Origin: Rahnella sp. AA | GTDB lineage: Bacteria > Pseudomonadota > Gammaproteobacteria > Enterobacterales > Enterobacteriaceae | Length of the DNA stretch: 64,000 bases | Assembly: GCF_002834385.1 (NCBI RefSeq) | Contig: NZ_PITQ01000003.1 | Coordinates: 248,001-312,000, forward strand | Direction: 5' to 3' | In this document: positions 1 through 7,965 of the stretch, one piece after another | Numbering within the stretch: position 1 is the stretch's first letter | Layout of the letters: the number at the start of each line of letters is the position of its first letter | Notes under the pieces: generated by a model | The model's database searches: none | The model's input: the letters and a program-made list of their open reading frames with translations, nothing else | Told to the model about the DNA's origin: nothing | Translations under genes and position numbers: made by a program

Positions 1-2903
1 TGACCGTTGGTTTCCGGTGCCAGCGTCAGGATCACTTCGGCAGCGTCGATAGCCGTTTCGATGCACGGACGCCCTTTCGCTGCGCCATCGGCCTTGGTGT
101 AGTTCAGCTTTTTCAGCAGCTCAACTTCACTGTCGGTGTTCCAGCTGATGCCTTTACCGCCGTTACCGAGTTTTTCCAGCAATGGCCCGACTGAGGTGAA
201 ACGTTCGTACGTATTCGGATAATCGCGTTCAACGGTCATCAGATGCGGCGCGGTGCGTCCCGGGATCAGGTCGCATTCGCCTTTTTTCCAGTCTTCCACG
301 CCCAGCGGCTGCGCCAGTTCGGCGGCCGAATCGTGCTGGATTGGCAGCGTGACCACGTCGGTTTCCACGCCCAGATGCCCGACGCAAACCCGTGAGAACT
401 CTTTGGCGATGCCTTTGTAGATTTCCCAGTCACTTTTAGAATCCCACGCCGGATCCACCGCCGCAGACAGCGGATGAATAAACGGATGCATATCCGAGGT
501 ATTCATGTCGTCTTTTTCATACCAGGTTGCGGTCGGCAGAACGATGTCGGAATACAGACAGGTGCTGGACATACGGAAATCGAGTGTCACCACCAGATCC
601 AGTTTGCCTTCACCGCCCTGCGCCTGCCATTCGACTTCTTCCGGCATCACGCCACCCTGAATGCCCAAATCTTCTCCCTGAATACCGTGTTCGGTGCCCA
701 GCAGATATTTCAGCATGTACTCGTGGCCTTTACCGGAAGAACCCAGCAGGTTGGAGCGCCAGACGAACAGGTTACGCGGGAAGTTCTGCGGATTGTCCGG
801 CTGTTCCGCGGCGAAACGCACGCTGCCGTCTTTCAGGGCTGCGACGGTGAAATCTGCCGGAGACTGACCGGCGACTTTCGCCTGTTCCGCGATGTGCAGC
901 GGGTTAACGTTTAGCTGCGGCGCGGATGGCAACCAGCCCATACGCTCGGCGCGCACGTTGAAATCAATCATGCTGCCGGTGAATTTTGATTTATCCGCCA
1001 GCGGGGACAACAGTTCCTGCGGCGCGACGGTTTCATAACGCCACTGGCTGGAGTGGTTATAGAAGAACGAGGTGCTGTTCATGTGGCGTGGCGGACGCTG
1101 CCAGTCGAGGCCAAACGCCAGCGGCTGCCAGCCGGTTTGCGGACGCAGTTTTTCCTGACCGACGTAGTGAGCCCAGCCGCCGCCGCTCTGACCGACACAA
1201 CCGCAGAAAATCAGCATGTTGATCAGGCCGCGGTAGTTCATGTCGAGGTGATACCAGTGGTTCATCCCGGCACCCACGATGATCATCGAACGACCGTGAG
1301 TTTTGTTGGCGTTATCGGCAAATTCGTTAGCGATACGCACGATGTTGTGCTGAGAAACACCGGTGATTTTTTCGGCCCAGGCTGGCGTGTAGGCTTTGAT
1401 TTCGTCAAAGCTTTGCGCGCAGTTTTCATCATTAAGGCCACGTTCGATGCCGTAGTTTGCCAGCGTCAGGTCATAAACGCTCGCCACCAGACCGGTGGTA
1501 CCGTCAGCCAGTTGCAGGCGTTTCACCGGCAATTTGTGCATCAGAATTTCATCCAGCGCCACGCTGTTGAAATGTTCGCTGACTTCGCCGCCGAAGTACG
1601 GATAACCGACGTTCACGACTTCATCGTGATTATCCAGCAGGCTCAGTTGCAGGCTGACGTCTTTATGGTCTTTGCCTTCGCGTGATTCCAGATTCCACTG
1701 GCCTTTTTCGCCCCAGCGGTAACCGATGGAACCCAGCGGAGAAACCAGTTCACCGGTGTTTTCATCAAAGGCGATGGTTTTCCACTGCGGGTTGTTTTCC
1801 TGCCCGAGGTTGTCCACCAGATCGGACGCACGCAACATACGGCCAGCGGCATAAGAGCCGTCTTCGCGCGGTTCGAGCATGACCAGCATCGGCATGTCGG
1901 TGTAACGGCGCACGTAGTCGGTGAAATACTGACTTGGCGCGTCAACGTGGAAGGATTTGAGGATCACATGGCCCATTGCCAGCGCCAGCGCGCTGTCGGT
2001 GCCTTGTTTTGGTGCCAGCCACTGGTCGCACAGTTTGGCGATTTCAGCGTAGTCCGGGGTGATCGCCACCGTTTTGGTGCCTTTGTAGCGCACTTCGGTG
2101 AAGAAGTGGGCGTCCGGCGTACGGGTCTGCGGAACGTTGGAACCCCAGGCAATAATATAAGAAGAGTTGTACCAGTCAGCGGATTCCGGCACGTCGGTCT
2201 GCTCGCCCCAGGTCATCGGCGAAGCCGGTGGCAAATCGCAATACCAGTCGTAGAAGCTCAGACACACGCCGCCAATCAGCGACAGATAACGCGCGCCGGA
2301 CGCGTAAGACACCATCGACATCGCCGGAATTGGCGAGAAACCGATAATGCGGTCAGGGCCGAAAGTTTTTGCGGTATAGACGTTAGACGCCGCAATCAGC
2401 TCATTCACTTCCTGCCAGCTCGAACGGACAAAGCCGCCGCGTCCGCGCGCCGCTTTATATTCTTTGGCTTTTTCAGGCTGATTAATAATCGAACCCCAGG
2501 CGTCTACCGGATCGCTGTAGGTCAGTTTGGCTTCGCGCCACAGCTGGATCAGCTTTTTGCGCATCAGCGGATATTTCAGGCGGTTGGCGCTGTAGAGATA
2601 CCAGGAATAGCTGGCACCGCGCGGGCAGCCCCGGGGTTCGTGGTTCGGGAGATCCGGACGGGTTCGCGGATAATCGGTCTGCTGGGTTTCCCAGGTGACC
2701 AGGCCATTTTTGACGTAAATCTTCCAGCTGCATGAACCGGTACAGTTAACACCGTGCGTGGAACGGACCACTTTGTCGTGCTGCCAGCGGCTGCGGTAGC
2801 CGTCTTCCCAGTCACGATTGGTATTCAGCGTCTGGCCGTGGCCGTCAGCGAAAGGTTCAGCTAACTGTTTGAAATAGCGAAACCGGTCAAGAAACTTGCT
2901 CAT
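1..2903 (-). CDS. narG: Respiratory nitrate reductase alpha subunit (partial, 3' end outside window)
   Basis: Catalytic molybdenum subunit of the membrane-bound NarGHI nitrate reductase, which reduces nitrate to nitrite on the cytoplasmic side during anaerobic respiration. About 967 codons are present; the family is about 1250 residues, so the C-terminal quarter plus narHJI lie off the left edge. The N-terminus MSKFLDRFRYFKQ, the HGVNCTGSCSW segment (FS0 cluster His/Cys ligands), the RGCPRGASYSWY segment and the WGEQTDVPESADWYNS segment carrying the Mo-ligand Asp region all read clearly. The start is chosen from the NarG N-terminus and an upstream GGAGAG. An FNR box and a NarL palindrome lie upstream. 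Oddly, the divergent neighbour is a CorA/ZntB-type gene, not narK as in E. coli. NarZ is the only real alternative; the promoter favours NarG. Confidence 0.97.
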   Translation of the reverse strand, partial: MSKFLDRFRYFKQLAEPFADGHGQTLNTNRDWEDGYRSRWQHDKVVRSTHGVNCTGSCSWKIYVKNGLVTWETQQTDYPRTRPDLPNHEPRGCPRGASYSWYLYSANRLKYPLMRKKLIQLWREAKLTYSDPVDAWGSIINQPEKAKEYKAARGRGGFVRSSWQEVNELIAASNVYTAKTFGPDRIIGFSPIPAMSMVSYASGARYLSLIGGVCLSFYDWYCDLPPASPMTWGEQTDVPESADWYNSSYIIAWGSNVPQTRTPDAHFFTEVRYKGTKTVAITPDYAEIAKLCDQWLAPKQGTDSALALAMGHVILKSFHVDAPSQYFTDYVRRYTDMPMLVMLEPREDGSYAAGRMLRASDLVDNLGQENNPQWKTIAFDENTGELVSPLGSIGYRWGEKGQWNLESREGKDHKDVSLQLSLLDNHDEVVNVGYPYFGGEVSEHFNSVALDEILMHKLPVKRLQLADGTTGLVASVYDLTLANYGIERGLNDENCAQSFDEIKAYTPAWAEKITGVSQHNIVRIANEFADNANKTHGRSMIIVGAGMNHWYHLDMNYRGLINMLIFCGCVGQSGGGWAHYVGQEKLRPQTGWQPLAFGLDWQRPPRHMNSTSFFYNHSSQWRYETVAPQELLSPLADKSKFTGSMIDFNVRAERMGWLPSAPQLNVNPLHIAEQAKVAGQSPADFTVAALKDGSVRFAAEQPDNPQNFPRNLFVWRSNLLGSSGKGHEYMLKYLLGTEHGIQGEDLGIQGGVMPEEVEWQAQGGEGKLDLVVTLDFRMSSTCLYSDIVLPTATWYEKDDMNTSDMHPFIHPLSAAVDPAWDSKSDWEIYKGIAKEFSRVCVGHLGVETDVVTLPIQHDSAAELAQPLGVEDWKKGECDLIPGRTAPHLMTVERDYPNTYERFTSVGPLLEKLGNGGKGISWNTDSEVELLKKLNYTKADGAAKGRPCIETAIDAAEVILTLAPETNG

Positions 2904-3016
2904 CCGGGACTCTCCTGTGCAAAGGCCTGAGGCGCTTTGTCATTATGTGAATGGCGGGGAATACAACTTCATTGCTCAATATGGCCTCAGGGTATGCACC
3001 CCACACGCGCGTCTAC

Positions 3017-3030
3017 TTGATTGCGATCAA
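3017..3030 (-). promoter_or_regulatory. FNR box upstream of narG
   Basis: TTGATTGCGATCAA matches the FNR consensus TTGAT-N4-ATCAA perfectly. It lies about 115 bp before the narG start. In E. coli the equivalent site is centred at -41.5 and activates narGHJI without oxygen; the same role is inferred here. Confidence 0.85.
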
Positions 3031-3067
3031 CGCCTCGACGTCATGTAAATATTTATATAACGACAAA

Positions 3068-3083
3068 TACCCCCAAAGAGGTA
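3068..3083 (-). promoter_or_regulatory. Candidate NarL 7-2-7 site upstream of narG
   Basis: On the minus strand the 16-mer reads TACCTCT-TT-GGGGGTA, two NarL heptamers in the inverted 7-2-7 arrangement with one departure from consensus. Its centre is 52 bp upstream of the FNR box centre, close to the spacing between the FNR site and the high-affinity NarL site at the E. coli narG promoter. Confidence 0.65.
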
Positions 3084-3252
3084 ACCGGAGATTTTTGTAT
3101 AATTCATTGATTTTTAATAAATAAAAATAATAACTTTAGGGAATTAGTCACATTTATGTCCGGGCTGGAAAATTGGGGGTAAAGCGCGGGGAATATTACA
3201 GAATTGTGAAATTAGCATTCCGGTTATTGTATTTATCCGGATTGCTGGCGTA

Positions 3253-4308
3253 ATGGGAGAACCTGTTTTTAGCCACCAGAATCTCTTCATGCAGACAGAA
3301 AAACCCGCCGTACTCAATTTCAACGATGAAGTGACCGGTATGATTTACGGCTTCGTTTTTCGCCCCAACAGGCAACCCGAACGCGTTTCTTCCAAACAAG
3401 TGCAGGAGGCCTATCAGGAAATCTGTCACGATAAAGGGTTCGTCTGGATCCACGTCAATCTCAACCACGCCATGTCAGAAAAATGGCTGAAAAAACACTT
3501 CGCGGTGGGTGAAAACTTCTTTGAGGAAATACGCGAAGGTTCGCGCAGTACGCGCATTGAGCGCCTCGATGATCAGTTGCTGGCGGTGCTTAATGACGTC
3601 ATTTTTCACCCTGATGAAACCAGTGATGATGTTTCAACGCTGTGGCTCAGTTGTCACCAGCAATTGGTTGTAACAGCGCGCCATAAACCTGTCCGACTGA
3701 TCGAACGGCTTTTCAAACGGCTGGAACACCTCGATATCAGTTCCCCCACGGCACTTCTGGTGCATTTACTGGAAGAACAAGAAGACTTGCTGGAACAGAT
3801 TGTCCGGCGAGCCAATCAGTATGTGGACACGATAGAAGAACGTCTGCTCAGTCATCACGTCAAAAAAAATCGCGCAAAACTGGGGAGTTTGCGCCGTATG
3901 CTGCTGCGCTTTCAGCGGTTGCTGGCACCCGAACCCACGGCGCTTTTCCGCCTGCTCAACCGGCCTCCGGCCTGGATTGCGCCCGGCGTGGTGCAGGATT
4001 TGCGTCAGTTTGCCGAGGAGTTTTCTGTTGTACTCAATGACCTTATTGCGCTGACCGAACGTATCCGCCTGCTTCAGGAAGAGATCACTTCACGCCAGAT
4101 GGAACAAAGCAACCGCACGCTCTACGTGCTGACAGTGATCACCGTTCTCGCCTTGCCCATCAACATTGTGGCAGGCTTCTTCGGCATGAACGTGGGGGGA
4201 ATTCCACTCGCCAGTAATCACCACGGTTTTATCCTGCTGGTGGTGATTGTCGGGCTGTTCACCCTGCTGGCGGGCTGGTATGCGTTTAAGCGCAGGGATG
4301 AAGGTTAA
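3253..4308 (+). CDS. CorA/ZntB family metal ion transporter
   Basis: Inner-membrane transporter of the CorA superfamily, which moves divalent cations such as Zn2+ or Mg2+. The 351-residue protein has a long soluble N-terminal domain rich in charged helices, then two C-terminal membrane segments. The first ends in the family signature GMN within GFFGMNVGGIP (about residues 308-318), and a short basic tail follows the second. The GG after GMN resembles ZntB (GVNLGG) as well as CorA, so ZntB-like is the best label, but metal choice cannot be read from sequence. The start is uncertain: another Met at residue 13 (MQTEKP) is possible. It is divergent from narG and its 3' end overlaps the convergent ClC gene by 4 bp. 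Confidence 0.85.
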   Translation: MGEPVFSHQNLFMQTEKPAVLNFNDEVTGMIYGFVFRPNRQPERVSSKQVQEAYQEICHDKGFVWIHVNLNHAMSEKWLKKHFAVGENFFEEIREGSRSTRIERLDDQLLAVLNDVIFHPDETSDDVSTLWLSCHQQLVVTARHKPVRLIERLFKRLEHLDISSPTALLVHLLEEQEDLLEQIVRRANQYVDTIEERLLSHHVKKNRAKLGSLRRMLLRFQRLLAPEPTALFRLLNRPPAWIAPGVVQDLRQFAEEFSVVLNDLIALTERIRLLQEEITSRQMEQSNRTLYVLTVITVLALPINIVAGFFGMNVGGIPLASNHHGFILLVVIVGLFTLLAGWYAFKRRDEG

Positions 4309-6008
4309 AGGAAGTCTTTGGCTTTATTGAGCAATGCGGCTTTGGTGATCACGCCCAGCAAACGGCGCGATTGTGCGTTTTCCAGCACCGGCAGGCGTTC
4401 GAGCGGTGAATTGCTGAACATTGCCCAGGCTTGTTCGTAGCTGGCATGCTGGAATAACGTAGTAAACTCCTGCTCGATAAACGGGTCGATCGGGCTGTCA
4501 GATTTCACACTGCCATCAATGAGCCCGCTTGCCACGACGTTGGTGGGCACCACGCCGAGAAAACGCTCTTCCCGATCCACCACGTACACATACCGCGTGC
4601 GCTGTTTCAGCCCTTCACTCACCACTTCTGAAAGCGTGGCGTCAACGTACATTTTTGAGCACGGTGTAATCAGCGAGGCCACCGTGCTGTATTCAAACGC
4701 ATTTTTGGCGGCGAAGCGCGCGTTGTGCCGCGCCAGCACCGGATAGGTTCCACCCACTTTCAGCCGCGAGGCGACCACGTAAGAAATCGCCGTCGCCAGC
4801 ATCAGCGGGAATAACAGCGAACTGTTGAGCGTCATTTCAAATGCCATCATGATCGACATCAGCGGCGCATGGCTGGTTGCCGCCAGCAACGCACTCATCC
4901 CAATCGCCGCATACAACCCGACCGGACCGGGATCAAACCCCAGCCATTGCAGAAAAGTACACACCAGCGCCCCGCCCGCCGCGCCGATCAGCAGCGACGG
5001 CGTAAACAAACCGCCGACCGCACCGGAACCGATAGTGATCGCCGTCGCCACGATTTTCAGCACCAGCAACATCAGCAGCGGCGTCTGTAAATCGCCGTTA
5101 TTGAGTATTAAATCAATCACTTCAAAACCGTTTCCAAGCACCAGCGGCGAGATCATCGCCACCAGCCCGACGCCCAGACCACCCAGCCCGAGGCGCAGCG
5201 CCGGATGGGAAATCGGTTTCATCCAGTCGCGGACTTTATCGATGGATGAAATGAACAACGGACCGAGAATGCCCGTCGCCACACCGATGAACAGCACCGT
5301 GAAAATCGCGCCAAACGACGGGCTGAACGACACGGAAGAATACAGATAAAGCGGTGCGTAATCGGTCAGGGAACGCACGGTCAGCACCGCCACCGACGCG
5401 GAAATAAACAGCGGGATCAGCCGCTGAACGGCGGTCACGCCAAACGCGATTTCGGCAACAAACAACGCACCCGCGAAAGGCGCGTGATACACCGCCGCCA
5501 ACCCGCCCGCGGCGGCCATGGCGATAATGTCGGACTGATGAACGCCCTGAAAACGCGAGAATCGCCCGAGAAGGCTGCCGCTCAGCGCGGAAAGCTGCAC
5601 CATCGCGCCTTCACGCCCGATAGAACCGCCGCTGGCAATACTCGCCAGCGATGAGAACCCGCGCAGCAGCGTGCTGACCACCGGGATCCCCGGCAAACGC
5701 CGGTCAATCACATCGAGATAATCCGGCATCTTGCCGTGTTTGCTTTCGTGACGCAGCGCCCACAACAAAATGAATCCGGCAATCACGCCGCCCGCCGTGG
5801 TGATCACCGGCCAGACGATTCGCGGGTATTCGCTGAACGCTTTGGTGATATCGCTGCCGTCGGTAAACATCAGACCGTTGATACCCGAAATCGCCCCACG
5901 AAACGCAATAGTGACCAGCGCGGCGACAATCCCGGCGGGAATGGCAATCAGCAAATTAATCAGGTCGCTTTTTTGCAGGGATTCAAGATTTAAGGCTTTC
6001 AGGCTCAT
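4305..6008 (-). CDS. ClC family chloride channel/antiporter with C-terminal CBS domains
   Basis: Multi-pass ClC protein (567 residues) that would pass Cl- or exchange Cl-/H+ across the inner membrane. Visible signatures are LPGIPVVSTL (GSGIP region), GGSIGREGAMVQ with the gating Glu of the GREGP motif kept although Pro is replaced by Ala, and GSGAVGGLFTPSLLIG. After about residue 430 come two CBS-like segments ending in LGVITKAALLNKAKDFL; such domains usually bind adenine nucleotides and tune gating. E. coli ClcA and ClcB lack this extension, so this is a different ClC subgroup. The start MSLKALNLES is the first Met. A second, CBS-less ClC gene lies at 21856-23127. Confidence 0.92.
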   Translation of the reverse strand: MSLKALNLESLQKSDLINLLIAIPAGIVAALVTIAFRGAISGINGLMFTDGSDITKAFSEYPRIVWPVITTAGGVIAGFILLWALRHESKHGKMPDYLDVIDRRLPGIPVVSTLLRGFSSLASIASGGSIGREGAMVQLSALSGSLLGRFSRFQGVHQSDIIAMAAAGGLAAVYHAPFAGALFVAEIAFGVTAVQRLIPLFISASVAVLTVRSLTDYAPLYLYSSVSFSPSFGAIFTVLFIGVATGILGPLFISSIDKVRDWMKPISHPALRLGLGGLGVGLVAMISPLVLGNGFEVIDLILNNGDLQTPLLMLLVLKIVATAITIGSGAVGGLFTPSLLIGAAGGALVCTFLQWLGFDPGPVGLYAAIGMSALLAATSHAPLMSIMMAFEMTLNSSLLFPLMLATAISYVVASRLKVGGTYPVLARHNARFAAKNAFEYSTVASLITPCSKMYVDATLSEVVSEGLKQRTRYVYVVDREERFLGVVPTNVVASGLIDGSVKSDSPIDPFIEQEFTTLFQHASYEQAWAMFSNSPLERLPVLENAQSRRLLGVITKAALLNKAKDFL

Positions 6009-6082
6009 AAGGTCTCAGTGGTCTGAACGTGGGCGGTGGTAAGAGTATCAATTTACAGCAAAACGGTGAAATTTTCGGGTTT

Positions 6083-6730
6083 TCACGCGTTTTCAGTTCT
6101 GAACGACAGGATCCAGAATCCGGTGAATATCTGCCAGAACGTGATGGGATAAACGGACATCCGCTCGATAAGACCGGTGGGCAGGATGTCGAACGAGATT
6201 GTCACCATACTGACCAGCCCGATTCCACTCAGCGCCAGGCTGAAAAGTGAAAATACCCGCCATCCTGCACTGCGAAATTTCATCCAGCCCGCCGACAGCA
6301 AACACACATTGCCGCCCGCAATCGCCATCACCGCGCCCGCCTGATGAACTGTCACGCCGCCCGTACTACCACCGCTGTGGAACAGCGCAATCAGCACACC
6401 GCCGATGGCATGTAGCAAACCGGAAAGGATAAATACCTGTCGGCCCGCACCGGGAAATATTGGGCGTAACAGCCAGCAGGCCATAAAGAACAGAATGCCT
6501 TCGGCTGCGAAACCAGCGTTCATCACGTTATGCAGCGGTGAGCAAATGTCGCGGCCGTCGGGCGTCATGCCACACGAGGCAATACCCAAATCGCTGATGT
6601 AATTATGCAGATAAGAATAGGAAGGATCCCGCCAGCCCGTGGAACTGATTTTTTCAGCGAGCAGATACAGTATCCCGCCAACGGTGAAACATAACGCACC
6701 CTTCTTTTGCCAATTTACGTTGGTTTGCAT
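6083..6730 (-). CDS. DUF998 family membrane protein
   Basis: Integral membrane protein of 215 residues with about six hydrophobic segments. The features fit DUF998: an N-terminal segment followed by YSYLHNYISDLG, a loop with paired cysteines and LHNVMNAGF, then helices with LLHAIGGVLIALFHSGG and QAGAVMAIAGGN. The function of the family is not settled. It stands alone between the ClC gene and a small two-gene unit, all leftward. The start MQTNVNWQ follows a poor ribosome site, so it is chosen by length and N-terminal topology. Confidence 0.75.
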   Translation of the reverse strand: MQTNVNWQKKGALCFTVGGILYLLAEKISSTGWRDPSYSYLHNYISDLGIASCGMTPDGRDICSPLHNVMNAGFAAEGILFFMACWLLRPIFPGAGRQVFILSGLLHAIGGVLIALFHSGGSTGGVTVHQAGAVMAIAGGNVCLLSAGWMKFRSAGWRVFSLFSLALSGIGLVSMVTISFDILPTGLIERMSVYPITFWQIFTGFWILSFRTENA

Positions 6731-6791
6731 GTGGGCCTTAGAACTTACTGGATATTATCGGCAGACCTTATACCACCCGAAACAGGAAACT

Positions 6792-7385
6792 TTACGCTAC
6801 GGTTGCCACAAAGCTTTTTAAAAGTGCGATGCGGTGGGTATCCGGATTAACAAGAATGTCATTGTTGATGGCCAGCACCACGCCCTTGAGCAATTCCGTG
6901 GTGTTCGCAATGTTTGAGAGAGATTTTAGCTCACTGATGTCGTTGTGGATTTCACGGCCTTTCAGCGAAAGGCGTTTATTTGCCAGCCCTGTTGCCAGCT
7001 CTGACGTCAGAAGCGGCAGCAGTTGCACGGCAGCAGAAGGATTGACGGCCAACTGATGAATGTAATATTTCACCAGCAGCGGCACAAAATCAGGTGCCGC
7101 GCCTAACCGGGCGCTGGCAAGATTTAAAATATCAATCATATGCGCAGGCACCCGGCTTTCAACTGCCCGGCGCTGCGATTCGAGCTGTCTTTTAATCGCA
7201 GGCACCGACTGGAAAGGGATTACAGCCACGCTGTCACAGGTTTTGCAAACACCTGCCACCACGTTTTTCACCACACCCGTTCCGTCGTTGAAAGGCACAT
7301 CACGCAGCTGAAACACTACCGTCTGAAAAGACTGACACACCGCGCATTCAGCCGTTTTCTCATCACCCACTTTATAAATCTTCAT
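6792..7385 (-). CDS. Zinc-ribbon protein, candidate antitoxin of a TA-like pair
   Basis: Protein of 197 residues with an N-terminal CxxC pair (ECAVCQ, about residues 13-16) and a second pair (GVCKTCD, about 46-49). These form a zinc ribbon like that of YgiT/MqsA-type antitoxins. The rest is helical; two stretches, around VPAHMIDILNLASARLG and LKGREIHNDISELKSLSN, could be ribbon-helix-helix or other DNA-binding units, but no standard XRE helix-turn-helix is seen. The start at 7385 is chosen because GGGAAG lies just upstream and the N-terminal extension of the longer frame would run back into the upstream gene. It begins 8 bp after the 98-residue gene ends, so the two are cotranscribed. The antitoxin role is inferred from gene order and the zinc ribbon. 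Confidence 0.55.
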   Translation of the reverse strand: MKIYKVGDEKTAECAVCQSFQTVVFQLRDVPFNDGTGVVKNVVAGVCKTCDSVAVIPFQSVPAIKRQLESQRRAVESRVPAHMIDILNLASARLGAAPDFVPLLVKYYIHQLAVNPSAAVQLLPLLTSELATGLANKRLSLKGREIHNDISELKSLSNIANTTELLKGVVLAINNDILVNPDTHRIALLKSFVATVA

Positions 7386-7393
7386 ATCTTCCC

Positions 7394-7690
7394 TTAATGG
7401 TGAACGCTGATAAAAATGCTGTCGGCCCCGCCGAAATACCATTTGATATACCAGCTCAGACCCGAGCAAACGACCGTAATAATGTGCACATTGATACGGC
7501 TATCCAGGTGATGAGGGCTTACCCTGTGATCGTCCCCACCCGCACGGGTGATCACAGCGATCAGCTCGTACGGCGTCACATCTCCCGTACTTAACAGATT
7601 TTTAATGTCCACATTATGGCGGACAGCAAACTCTATATTTCCCTCACGCAAACACTCAATCACCCTGCGTTTTATATCCTTAAACTTCAT
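7394..7690 (-). CDS. Small protein, candidate toxin of a TA-like pair
   Basis: Protein of 98 residues, basic in its first half (MKFKDIKRRVIECLREG). It ends in alternating hydrophobic residues (SWYIKWYFGG, SIFISVHH), which suggests antiparallel strands. A helix followed by a sheet at this size is common among RelE/MqsR/DUF4258-type RNase toxins, and the toxin-first order with a zinc-ribbon partner matches mqsRA. I cannot place it in a named family or point to catalytic residues with confidence; His53, His58 and the terminal HH are candidates. The start follows GGGGCGG. No RNA or protein target can be inferred. Confidence 0.5.
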   Translation of the reverse strand: MKFKDIKRRVIECLREGNIEFAVRHNVDIKNLLSTGDVTPYELIAVITRAGGDDHRVSPHHLDSRINVHIITVVCSGLSWYIKWYFGGADSIFISVHH

Positions 7691-7931
7691 ACCGCCCCAA
7701 ATGTACGCCGAATGTCGTACACAATCAAATGATCATTTTGACTTTCCATCAGCCACGATGGCACCTGGTGATTCAGGGCGCCATCTTACGCAGTGAAAAT
7801 AACTAAAAATGATATTTTTCAAAATATTGGGAAACGTTACGTAAAATAAAATGCAACCGATGTAAGGCATAAACGCAGGGAATGGATGGTCAATTTCTAT
7901 ATAGAAGGAACGTGGATTTGCGGGGTAAATA

Positions 7932-7958
7932 CGGGGATAACAGCCGGTGTTATCCCCG
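7932..7958 (-). terminator. Hairpin after the second peptide-binding protein gene
   Basis: A 10-bp perfect stem (CGGGGATAAC with its complement) and a 7-base loop lies just past the stop of the leftward gene at 7966. The following U-tract is weak, so termination is likely but not certain. Confidence 0.6.
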
Positions 7959-7965
7959 GATGGTC

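Noticed and set aside
1947-2735. Rightward frame of 262 codons inside narG
   Set aside because: Antisense to clear NarG coding sequence; codon pattern is a mirror of the GC-rich third positions and it has no family features.
4825-5349. Rightward frame of 174 codons inside the first ClC gene
   Set aside because: Antisense to the pore-forming part of a conserved ClC protein; Pro/Ser-rich shadow.
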